Positions 1-5,689 of a stretch of 6,357 nt of DNA are shown piece after piece. The translations under genes were made by a program, and so were the position numbers. The notes below the pieces were generated by a model. The model did no database searches. It was not told the origin of the DNA and saw nothing but the letters and a program-made list of their open reading frames with translations. Origin of the DNA: Granulicella sp. Its GTDB lineage: Bacteria; Acidobacteriota; Terriglobia; Terriglobales; Acidobacteriaceae. Location: contig PKWK01000363.1 of assembly GCA_003133205.1 (NCBI GenBank), positions 1-6,357 of the forward strand, in the 5' to 3' direction. Position 1 is the stretch's first letter. Each line of letters opens with the position of its first letter.

Positions 1-302
1 CCATGCTGCAACATGCAATCCGTAAACCCGCCCGTCGACGCACCTACATCGACGCACGCCCGTCCCTCCAGCGAAATCCCCCAATACTCCAACGCTCTCT
101 CCAGCTTCAACCCGCCGCGGCTCACATAACGCAGGTCGTCGCCCAGCACGCGCAGCGCCGCACCCTCGTCCACCGGCGTCCCAGGCTTCTCCACCTTCTG
201 TTCCCCAACCAGAACGCGCCCTGCCAGGATCAACGCCTGCGCGCGCTCCCGCGACCCTGCCAACCCCCGCTCCACCAGCGCTTTATCCAGACGAATCTTC
301 AT
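1..302 (-). CDS. tlyA: TlyA-family rRNA 2'-O-methyltransferase, N-terminal part (cut by window edge)
   Basis: The first 100 codons are present and the 3' end runs off the left edge. Residues 3-57 form an S4 RNA-binding domain (RLDKALVERGLAGSRERAQA, then the LILAGRVLV strand-turn). The TlyA hallmark YVSRGGLKLERAL follows at about 59-71, and the S-adenosylmethionine-binding motif I, VDVGASTGG, at 84-92. In the family this order (S4, then FtsJ/RrmJ-like Rossmann methyltransferase) methylates the 2'-O of 23S rRNA C1920, and in the longer type also 16S C1409. Which substrate applies cannot be judged here. Full-length members are roughly 240-280 residues, so about 60% is missing. The ATG at 302 is preceded by a GAGAGG purine stretch and gives the usual MKIRLDKAL start. 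It is divergent from the sigma-factor operon with a 208-nt gap. Older annotations call such genes hemolysin A, which is probably misleading. I am sure of the family. Confidence 0.93.
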   Translation of the reverse strand, partial: MKIRLDKALVERGLAGSRERAQALILAGRVLVGEQKVEKPGTPVDEGAALRVLGDDLRYVSRGGLKLERALEYWGISLEGRACVDVGASTGGFTDCMLQH

Positions 303-393
303 GTGCCTCTCAAGACTAGCCTGTCCAACGCAAGGCGCAGAATAAAGTAAACTGAAGGTTGCTACCATCCTCCCCTCGCACGAACGCGGGAGT

Positions 394-437
394 CAGGGAG
401 TTGCTCCTTGATGGTTGATTTCGAAGAGTTTCGGTAA
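394..437 (+). other. Small hairpin followed by a possible 8-residue leader ORF upstream of the sigma factor
   Basis: CAGGGAG (394-400) and CTCCTTG (404-410) can pair as a 7-bp stem with one G-U pair and a TTG loop. The stem hides a GGGAG Shine-Dalgarno-like core (396-400), and ATG at 411 opens an 8-codon ORF (MVDFEEFR, stop at 435-437). The rest of the 303-510 divergent spacer holds no recognisable gene. Stem and ORF are visible in the sequence. That they regulate anything is speculation, and short hairpins like this are common by chance. Confidence 0.2.
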
Positions 438-498
438 CAATCTGTGGGCCTCCCCAAATCCGACCCACCCGCGAGTGCGTTACATGTACAGAGAAACC

Positions 499-502
499 GG
501 AG
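499..502 (+). promoter_or_regulatory. Ribosome binding site fixing the sigma-factor start
   Basis: GGAG lies 8 nt before ATG 511. The upstream in-frame alternatives, ATG 484 and TTG 415, have no comparable purine stretch, so 511 is taken as the start. Confidence 0.65.
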
Positions 503-510
503 TCCAGAAC

Positions 511-1050
511 ATGCCGCAGCCATCCACCGAGGACGACTCATCGCTCCTCGCGCTGGTTCAATCCGGCAACGAGCAAGCCATGGCCTCCCTCTTCGACCGA
601 TATTCCAAGGTCGTCTATTCCGTCGCACTCCGCGTCTTGCGCGACCCGGCCTCGGCTGAAGACGTCCTTCAGGAAGTCTTCATGCAGATCTGGCGCAATC
701 CCGACAGCTTCACCGCAGCCAGGGGCAGCCTCGGCGGGTGGCTCTCAATCGTCTCGCGCAACCGCTCCATCGACACCCTCCGCCGCAAACGCCCCTCCAC
801 CAACGTGGACGACATCCCCCTCGCCTCGTCCTTCAACCTCGCCGACGAGGCCGAGCGCAACTCCCTGATGGAACGCGCCCGCGGCGTCATCCATAAGCTT
901 CCCACCGAGCAGCGCAAGACCCTCGAAATGGCCTTCTTCGACGGCCTCACCCACTCCGAGATCGCGGAGATGACGGGCGACCCGCTGGGCACCGTCAAGA
1001 CCAGAATCCGCAGCGCGCTCCTGACGCTGAGAAAGGCCTTTCAGCCATGA
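511..1050 (+). CDS. ECF-type RNA polymerase sigma factor (SigK-like, RskA-partnered)
   Basis: This 179-residue protein has the usual ECF size. Sigma region 2 spans about residues 24-93: the region 2.2 core-binding helix contains DPASAEDVLQEVFMQIW (45-61), and region 2.4, which reads the -10 element, contains WLSIVSRNRSIDTLRRK (77-93). A variable linker (about 94-120) leads to sigma region 4 (about 123-177), with LPTEQRKTLEMAFFDGLTHSEIAEM and the recognition helix GTVKTRIRSALL, which reads the -35 element. No extra C-terminal domain is present. It directs RNA polymerase to a stress regulon that cannot be named from sequence alone. ATG 511 is chosen over upstream in-frame starts because of its Shine-Dalgarno site. 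The stop overlaps the anti-sigma start (ATGA), so the pair is co-transcribed and probably made in balance. ECF genes of this layout commonly activate their own promoter, but no convincing autoregulatory promoter could be assigned here. Confidence 0.95.
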   Translation: MPQPSTEDDSSLLALVQSGNEQAMASLFDRYSKVVYSVALRVLRDPASAEDVLQEVFMQIWRNPDSFTAARGSLGGWLSIVSRNRSIDTLRRKRPSTNVDDIPLASSFNLADEAERNSLMERARGVIHKLPTEQRKTLEMAFFDGLTHSEIAEMTGDPLGTVKTRIRSALLTLRKAFQP

Positions 1051-1952
1051 GCCCGAATCAGCCCGCCAGCCCGATCGCCAGTCCCAGTGGCCCGCGTCAT
1101 CCCAACCCCGATGACCTCGTCCTCTATGCCATGCAGTTGCTCGCGGGCCAGGAGGCCGCCACCGTCACCCAGCATCTCCAGCAATGCGCGGAGTGCCGCG
1201 CCGAACTCGGCCGCATTCACGGAGACCTCGCCGCCTTCGCCTCCACCGTCGACCTCCACTCGCCCGCCGAGGCCTCCCGCCAACGCCTGATCCAGCAAGT
1301 CGCCCGCGAGAAAAAGATCGTCTCCATCGCCCAGCCGCAGCCACAGCCCCAGGCCGTGCCAGCACCCCCCATCGCTGCCTTCGGCCGCAGCGCCTCTGTC
1401 CTGAACATCGAGGATCACCAGCCAAAGCGATCTGCCGGTCAGACTATCTTTGCCGTTGCCGGATGGGCCGCCGCCGCCTGCCTCGCCGTCGCCGTCGCTC
1501 TGCAGTTCAAGGACCGCGCGGCCCTGCGCAACACCTTGGCAGCCCAGACCGGCCAGATCCAGCGCCTCAACACCGACGCGGCCACCGCCCATCAGCTCAT
1601 GGACGCGCTCACCGACCCCAAGGCGATCCGCGTCACCCTCACCACCAAGCCGCAGCCCAAGGCCGCGCCCATCGGCGGAGTAACCTACAATCCCGAAAAA
1701 GGCACGCTCGTCTTCCTCGCCAGCGATCTCGACCCGCTCCAGACCTACAAGACCTACGAGCTCTGGGTCATCCCCGCCGACGGAACCGCCCCCATCCCCG
1801 CCGGCACCTTCCACCCTGACGACCAGCGCAACGCCAGCGTCATCATGCCCGATCTGCCCAAAGGCGTCTCCGCCAAAGCCTTCGGCGTCACCATCGAAGA
1901 AGAAGGCGGCGCACAGACCCCAACCCCGCCCATCATCATGTCCGGCAGCTAG
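1047..1952 (+). CDS. Membrane-anchored zinc-finger anti-sigma factor, RskA family
   Basis: This 301-residue protein holds the upstream ECF sigma factor inactive at the inner membrane. The cytoplasmic anti-sigma domain (about 18-70) carries an H-x3-C-x2-C zinc motif (H43, C47, C50) in QHLQQCAECRAEL, and H18 in RHPNPDDLVLYAM is a possible fourth ligand. A Gln/Pro/Ala-rich linker (about 95-130) leads to one transmembrane helix (about 132-153, FAVAGWAAAACLAVAVALQF). A heptad-like stretch (about 154-190, DRAALRNTLAAQTGQIQRL) follows. The RskA C-terminal domain (about 212-301, with YELWVIPADG at 237-246) should lie in the periplasm. In the family, regulated intramembrane proteolysis or redox-sensitive zinc release frees the sigma factor. 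Which applies here is not visible. The 4-nt ATGA overlap with the sigma gene indicates translational coupling. The next gene converges from the other strand, so the operon ends here. Confidence 0.93.
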   Translation: MSPNQPASPIASPSGPRHPNPDDLVLYAMQLLAGQEAATVTQHLQQCAECRAELGRIHGDLAAFASTVDLHSPAEASRQRLIQQVAREKKIVSIAQPQPQPQAVPAPPIAAFGRSASVLNIEDHQPKRSAGQTIFAVAGWAAAACLAVAVALQFKDRAALRNTLAAQTGQIQRLNTDAATAHQLMDALTDPKAIRVTLTTKPQPKAAPIGGVTYNPEKGTLVFLASDLDPLQTYKTYELWVIPADGTAPIPAGTFHPDDQRNASVIMPDLPKGVSAKAFGVTIEEEGGAQTPTPPIIMSGS

Positions 1953-1958
1953 CCCATT

Positions 1959-1992
1959 TTTTGTTTGTCATTCCCGAAGGGAATCTGCTTCT
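1959..1992. repeat. Dispersed intergenic hairpin repeat, copy 1
   Basis: This 34-nt unit recurs at 5509-5542 in the same orientation with two T-to-C differences (1972 and 1986). Its core, ATTCCCGAAGGGAAT (1970-1984), is a perfect 6-bp inverted repeat around a GAA loop. It is preceded by a T run (1957-1962) and TTTGTCA. It sits just past the anti-sigma stop in a convergent gap. The T run precedes rather than follows the stem on the plus strand, so it is not a standard intrinsic terminator for the sigma operon. In the other direction the stem is followed by A-rich sequence, which also does not fit. I recall similar motifs scattered between genes in Terriglobia genomes, but that is memory and not a search. 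Confidence 0.75.
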
Positions 1993-2050
1993 CGCCCGGA
2001 CAGAATTGCTGTGACGATGAGCCCCGGCGCCTTTACCGCTGCGGCACCGG

Positions 2051-2093
2051 CACTGACCACTCACTTACCACTCGCCACTTACCACTGTCTTAC
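2051..2093. repeat. Irregular heptamer tandem array at a convergent gene junction
   Basis: Read on the plus strand, five 7-nt units of the form CACTNNC occur: CACTGAC, CACTCAC, a TTAC spacer, CACTCGC, CACTTAC, CACTGTC, then a second TTAC. On the minus strand the units read GTAAGTG, GCGAGTG, GTCAGTG and so on, beginning at the TAA stop codon (2092-2090) of the lipoprotein gene. Because the period is not a multiple of three, TAA triplets fall in all three minus-strand frames after the stop. The remainder of the gap (1953-2050) holds the hairpin repeat and no gene. Confidence 0.7.
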
Positions 2094-3565
2094 CGCTGCG
2101 TCGTCCGCACGCTCACGCCATATCCCTGGAGCGGAATCGTGGTGTCCACCGAGTCCGTATCGGTCTCGATCACCGTCATCACCTGCGAGTCCTTGCACAC
2201 CACGTACACCTTGCCCGTCGGAGTTGCATCCGACGAAGCGATGTACACCGGATGCCCATTGATCGGAATCGTCGCCGTCACCGTGTTGCTCAGCAGGTTC
2301 ACCACGGACACCGTGCATGTCGTCGACACGCCCGGCACCGCAACGCCGTTCGCCGCGCAAGGCAGATTCGGATTCCCGGCGTTCGCTACGTACGCCCGCG
2401 TATAGTCGCTCAGCACCGTCACCATGATCGGGTTGATCCCTACTGGAATCGTCGCCACAATCTGGCCGAACGTCGTCGCGTCGATCGGATTGGTCGCATT
2501 GCAGTTCGGATTTGTCGGCAGCGCCGTCACAGAGCACAGTGGAATATTGATGATCGTGACCGAGCCCGGCGCTGTTGTGCCGTTCCCCTCATTCACCACC
2601 ACCAGCTCATCCAGCCCGGACGCTAGATCCGCCCACACCGGCTGCGGCCCAACCGTAATCGTATTGATCGGCGTATCCAGCGCGTTGGTCTGCTCGTTGA
2701 TCACCGTGACGGTCCCGTCCGTCTGGTTCAGGATGAAAGCGCGTCGATCATCGACCGTCATCACCCCATACACCGGGCCTCGTCCCACCGGAAGCGTAGT
2801 CGAGATCGTATTGCCGCCGGTTTCGATTGCCGAGACCTGCCCAGGACCGCCGGTCGTAGACTGGCTGATGGCATAGGCCCGCGCCGCGCCCGCATTGCCC
2901 ACCACGTAGATCGGCGAATACCCGCTCGCAATCGGCAACTCCTGCTTCAGCGCCGGCGGCGTACCGGTAAGTTGATCAATCGCACCCACCCCAGGGTCCG
3001 GAATATAGGTCGCAAGCGTCATCGGGAAGACGCTCACCGGGTTCGCCCCGGCAAGCAGCGTCGACTCCAGAATCTCGCTCGAAATCAAGGAGGTGCTTAC
3101 GTCAAACGAGTTCAACGTCTTGTCGCTGTTCAGCGTATAGCCCGTGGTTCCCTGGGCGCTAAGCACGAAGTAATACGGATTGACGCCAAGCGTCGCCGTC
3201 ACCAGCACTGTGTCGCCGGAAAAATCGACCATCGTCAACAACCCGTTGGTCAGCAGCGACCAGGAGGCCGTTGCGCTCGCCGGATTCTGGTTCAGGTTCC
3301 CGTTCTTCAGACTCACATACTGCGATCCCAGGTAGGTCACACCCTGGTTGATCGAGTAGGTCGTGGTCGCACTCCACGTTCCAACAAAAACAATTTGCCC
3401 GCCCACCGGAGTCTGAGTCGGAGTCGACACCGCCACCGCGTACTTCGTCGGCTGGCCTGCCGGACCCACCGCGCCGATCGTGCTCAGCACCGGACGATAC
3501 GTGTTCCCGCACCCGGCAATCAGTCCCACACATGCGGCAAGAATCGCCGCTGCCGCCACCCGCAT
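2090..3565 (-). CDS. Secreted YVTN beta-propeller lipoprotein with an inserted CBM5/12-like module
   Basis: From ATG 3565 the product is 491 residues. A lipoprotein signal peptide (1-18) ends in the lipobox LIAGC with lipidated C19, so the protein should be exported and membrane-anchored. Residues about 60-105 (W64, Y70, Y78, G80, Y83, W102) follow the aromatic spacing of chitin/cellulose-binding CBM5/12 modules. From about 108 onward come YVTN/NHL-like blades: NGLLTMVDFSGDTVLVTATLG, DGTVTVINEQTNALDTPINT, VSVVNLLSNTVTATIPINGHP and GKVYVVCKDSQVMTVIETDT, consistent with a beta-propeller. No catalytic motif is seen, so a binding or scaffold role on the surface is the likeliest inference. The start is not certain: TTG 3610 has a better Shine-Dalgarno site (GGGAG) and would add 15 residues with an Arg-rich n-region, while ATG 3565 gives a compact signal peptide. 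Starts further upstream would run into the divergent DUF92 gene. It is convergent with the anti-sigma gene. Confidence 0.85.
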   Translation of the reverse strand: MRVAAAAILAACVGLIAGCGNTYRPVLSTIGAVGPAGQPTKYAVAVSTPTQTPVGGQIVFVGTWSATTTYSINQGVTYLGSQYVSLKNGNLNQNPASATASWSLLTNGLLTMVDFSGDTVLVTATLGVNPYYFVLSAQGTTGYTLNSDKTLNSFDVSTSLISSEILESTLLAGANPVSVFPMTLATYIPDPGVGAIDQLTGTPPALKQELPIASGYSPIYVVGNAGAARAYAISQSTTGGPGQVSAIETGGNTISTTLPVGRGPVYGVMTVDDRRAFILNQTDGTVTVINEQTNALDTPINTITVGPQPVWADLASGLDELVVVNEGNGTTAPGSVTIINIPLCSVTALPTNPNCNATNPIDATTFGQIVATIPVGINPIMVTVLSDYTRAYVANAGNPNLPCAANGVAVPGVSTTCTVSVVNLLSNTVTATIPINGHPVYIASSDATPTGKVYVVCKDSQVMTVIETDTDSVDTTIPLQGYGVSVRTTQR

Positions 3566-3638
3566 GGCCCTTCTACCGCTCCCTGCTGACTGCGCTTGCT
3601 CTAAATGCAAAACTTCTCCCACATTCCTGCTTGTGCTG

Positions 3639-3667
3639 ACTATGCTCAAGGTTCGATTGTAAATCAA
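3639..3667 (-). promoter_or_regulatory. Candidate sigma-70-type promoter of the YVTN lipoprotein gene
   Basis: On the minus strand TTGATT (3667-3662) and CATAGT (3644-3639) are separated by 17 nt. Each matches 4 of 6 consensus bases. Transcription would begin near 3632, just upstream of GGGAG (3620-3616) and the possible starts at 3610 and 3565. The spacing is good but the hexamers are weak, so this is a prediction only. Confidence 0.35.
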
Positions 3668-3709
3668 CCCAGACCCCTGCGCAGACCAGTATAAAGATTG
3701 GACCAACGA

Positions 3710-4669
3710 ATGACCCGCGCCAGCACCCCGGCCGCCTCCACCAACCCCATGCCCCCCAAAACCATCCCACCCAACCGCGACCGCCTCCAGTCCCAAATCC
3801 TCGTCTGGATTGTGGCCCCGCTAATCCTCATGGCGTGCGCCCAACTCATCCACTGGATACCCAGCACGCCAGCCTGGAATTCTTACCTCGTCAAATCCCT
3901 GGCCCTGAGCGCCGCCTTCGCCTTCGCTGCGTGGGCCCTCCGGGCAGCGACTCCCGCCGCGGCGCTTATCGGGGGCATGATCTGCGTGCTCCTCACTTGC
4001 TTCACCGGATCGCTCGTAAAATCTCCGCTGCATTCTGCCGTCACCCCCCTGTTTACGCTTTTCCTCCTGACCTTCCTCGCTACGCGGGCCGGCCGCAAGC
4101 GAAAGGCCGACCGCGGCCTAGCAGAAAGCCGCAAAGGCCGCCGCGCCTCGCAGGTCATTGCCAACCTCGGCATGGCTGCCCTTGTATCTAACCTGGTCGG
4201 CGACCGAGTGATCAGTTGGCTTCTTCAAAGCCGGAACACCTCATCAGGCGAGGGTAGTGACTTTTGGATCTTGCACATCCTCATCCTGGCCGTGCTCGCT
4301 GAAGCAACAGCAGATACCGTCTCCTCCGAGATCGGTCAGGCATTCGGCGGAAGGCCAATCCTCTTGACGACCTTGCGCAGAGTCGAAACCGGAGTAGACG
4401 GCGCAATCACCATGACCGGAACCGTCGCCGGCATCCTCGCCGCGACCATCGTTATTGGAGCAGGCGCGTGGTCGATGCATCTCCACGCAGATCAAGTCTG
4501 CATCGCACTCGCCGCCGCCACCCTCGGCCTCTTCTTTGACTCACTACTCGGCGCGACACTCGAGCGCCGCGGCTGGCTCGGCAACGATCTCGTCAACTTT
4601 GCGTCCACTGCCTTCGCCGCCGCAATCGTCTTCCCGGTCACACGACTCGCAGGGTTCTTCTCCAACTAG
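3710..4669 (+). CDS. DUF92 family integral membrane protein
   Basis: This 319-residue polytopic membrane protein has hydrophobic segments at about residues 29-48, 61-78, 83-101, 111-125, 186-199, 234-254, 262-277 and 296-310. The family signature is clear in the C-terminal half: MAALVSNLVGDR (about 155-166), LAEATADTVSSEIGQAFGG (about 196-214), a basic RRVETGVDGAIT segment (about 223-234), and DSLLGATLERRGWLGNDLVNF (about 277-297). The conserved acidic and Asn residues in these loops suggest an active site at the membrane. The only characterised relatives I can name are the plant VTE6 proteins, phytyl-phosphate kinases of tocopherol synthesis. A prenyl-phosphate kinase role here is an extrapolation. 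A basic loop (about 126-147, GRKRKADRG) is probably cytoplasmic. ATG 3710 has a GGA about 7 nt upstream; the TTG at 3698 is less likely. A TATAAA (3690-3695) lies just upstream but has no good -35. The stop codon lies inside a heptamer array. Confidence 0.9.
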   Translation: MTRASTPAASTNPMPPKTIPPNRDRLQSQILVWIVAPLILMACAQLIHWIPSTPAWNSYLVKSLALSAAFAFAAWALRAATPAAALIGGMICVLLTCFTGSLVKSPLHSAVTPLFTLFLLTFLATRAGRKRKADRGLAESRKGRRASQVIANLGMAALVSNLVGDRVISWLLQSRNTSSGEGSDFWILHILILAVLAEATADTVSSEIGQAFGGRPILLTTLRRVETGVDGAITMTGTVAGILAATIVIGAGAWSMHLHADQVCIALAAATLGLFFDSLLGATLERRGWLGNDLVNFASTAFAAAIVFPVTRLAGFFSN

Positions 4670-4697
4670 CAACCAGCAACTAACAACCAGCAACCGC
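4663..4697. repeat. Heptamer tandem array spanning the DUF92 stop codon
   Basis: Five consecutive 7-nt units are visible: CAACTAG, CAACCAG, CAACTAA, CAACCAG and a degenerate CAACCGC (consensus CAACYAR). The first contains the TAG stop of the DUF92 gene (4667-4669), and the array ends one base before the stop codon of the convergent YdcF-like gene (4699-4701). It therefore fills nearly the whole 29-nt gap between the two genes. The unit differs from the CACTNNC array at 2051-2093, but the period and the placement are the same. Confidence 0.75.
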
Positions 4698-4698
4698 C

Positions 4699-5361
4699 CT
4701 AAGCATCCTTCCCATGCAGCCACCCAAAATTCAAATGCAGCCGTAGCAGCGTATAGCTCAGCATTTCGTGGGAGTACCGCAGCCCCATGTCGTACCCGTC
4801 GATATGCCCCAGCATCGGTCGTGGCGACGTGTACACGATCAGCCCCGCATCCTCGCACAGCTTGCGAATGCGAAACAAATGCGTCCCATCGCTCACCACC
4901 ACAATGCTGTTCAGATGCCGCGCCCGCGCAATCTCCGCCAGCCGCGTCACCTGCTGCTCGGTGTCCACCGACTCGGTCTCCGGAATAATCTGCTCATTCG
5001 GAACGCCATTCGCCAGCAGGTAGTCGCGCCCCACGCCGCCTTCGGTCATTCCCTGGTCCAGGTCGCTCCCGCCGCCCAGCGTAATCACCAGCGGAGCGAT
5101 GTCCTCCCGATACAACTCCACCGCATGGTCCAGCCTGGCGTGCAGCACCGGCGAAGGCCGCCCCGAATACTCCGCCGCCCCGAATACCGCGATCGCATCC
5201 GCCGGCCGAGCCTCATCGTGCGCAGCAACTGCATTGATCTGAAAGTAGAGCCAGCCAACCCACGCAAGCGCCACCAGCAGCGCGATCCCCAGCACATACC
5301 GCAGTAACCGTCTCCCTCGAGACTCTCGACGTTGGCCCGAACTGGAGGAGTTTTTTTTCAT
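4699..5361 (-). CDS. YdcF/SanA-like DUF218 membrane protein
   Basis: From ATG 5361 the protein has 220 residues. A short Ser/Arg-rich cytoplasmic tail (1-18, GQRRESRGRR) leads to one transmembrane helix (about 19-40, LLRYVLGIALLVALAWVGWLYF). A DUF218 domain follows: DAIAVFGAAEYSGRPSPVLHARLDHA (55-80), VITLGGGSDLDQGMTEGG (92-109), the SVDTEQQ segment (131-137) and VSDGTHLFRIRKL (156-168). These match the family's conserved strand-loop motifs with acidic, Ser/Thr and His-Arg residues. Members such as E. coli SanA and YdcF are linked to envelope integrity, and ElyC to undecaprenyl-phosphate carrier metabolism, but the biochemical reaction is not settled. The domain probably faces the periplasm. 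The start lacks a clear Shine-Dalgarno site. An in-frame extension to 5505 is open but looks non-coding. Eight A residues directly follow the ATG. It converges on the DUF92 gene and is divergent from tsaC, so it is probably monocistronic. Confidence 0.87.
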   Translation of the reverse strand: MKKNSSSSGQRRESRGRRLLRYVLGIALLVALAWVGWLYFQINAVAAHDEARPADAIAVFGAAEYSGRPSPVLHARLDHAVELYREDIAPLVITLGGGSDLDQGMTEGGVGRDYLLANGVPNEQIIPETESVDTEQQVTRLAEIARARHLNSIVVVSDGTHLFRIRKLCEDAGLIVYTSPRPMLGHIDGYDMGLRYSHEMLSYTLLRLHLNFGWLHGKDA

Positions 5362-5508
5362 AGCAGAGGAACTCGAAGGCACAGCCTTGCAATGCAACAG
5401 CGGTCCCAATCCGGCTCTCAACGTGCCACAGGAACTGCAAAAAAAACGCGCTGCAACCAGTATGACTCGTGTCACCTTCCGAAACCAGCCCCCATTGTTT
5501 ATCATTCC

Positions 5509-5542
5509 TTTTGTTTGTCATCCCCGAAGGGAATCCGCTTCT
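5509..5542. repeat. Dispersed intergenic hairpin repeat, copy 2
   Basis: It is the same 34-nt unit as at 1959-1992, in the same orientation, differing at 5522 and 5536 (both C instead of T). The change at 5522 breaks an A-T pair of the stem on the plus strand (C opposite A), but in a minus-strand RNA it becomes a G-U pair, so the hairpin would still fold there. It lies in a divergent gap here and in a convergent gap at copy 1, so its position does not track gene ends. Confidence 0.75.
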
Positions 5543-5684
5543 GTCGCTGCTTAGTCCGTGCGAAGATCGCCCAACCACCCGCACCGAAGCCGCCGCCGGA
5601 GGTATGCTAGGTTTGCGGTCTTGCGCTGCCTCACTTGCATCCGCATTTGCATCGCCGCTCGCACCCAGTTCCGATCTATCTCAC

Positions 5685-5689
5685 AGGAG
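5685..5689 (+). promoter_or_regulatory. Ribosome binding site that sets a TTG start for tsaC
   Basis: AGGAG lies 6 nt before TTG 5696, the best Shine-Dalgarno match in the window. No in-frame ATG exists near the conserved N-terminus of the protein, so this site decides the start. Confidence 0.8.

Noticed and set aside
481..488. TACATGTA palindrome as an operator upstream of the sigma gene
   Set aside because: An 8-bp palindrome is expected by chance in a window this size, and no second half-site or flanking symmetry is present.
1041..1814. Long minus-strand open frame (257 residues) opposite the anti-sigma gene
   Set aside because: It is Gly/Asp-rich with no domain and mirrors the strongly biased codons of the real RskA-family gene on the other strand, so it is a GC-rich shadow.
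1184..1819. Plus-strand open frame (211 residues) inside the anti-sigma gene
   Set aside because: Its translation is an Arg/Pro/His-rich low-complexity product in the wrong frame of a gene with clear domains.
1951..1984. T run plus hairpin as an intrinsic terminator of the sigma operon
   Set aside because: The T run (1957-1962) comes before the stem on the plus strand and the stem is not followed by T residues in either direction.
2972..3589. Plus-strand open frame (205 residues) opposite the lipoprotein
   Set aside because: It is Arg/His-rich with no motif and lies entirely antisense to a gene with a signal peptide and propeller repeats.
3566..3796. N-terminal extension of the lipoprotein frame to 3796
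   Set aside because: It would place Gly-rich sequence and an NRTLSIVSTSRN stretch ahead of the signal peptide, overlap the divergent DUF92 gene and cross the candidate promoter.
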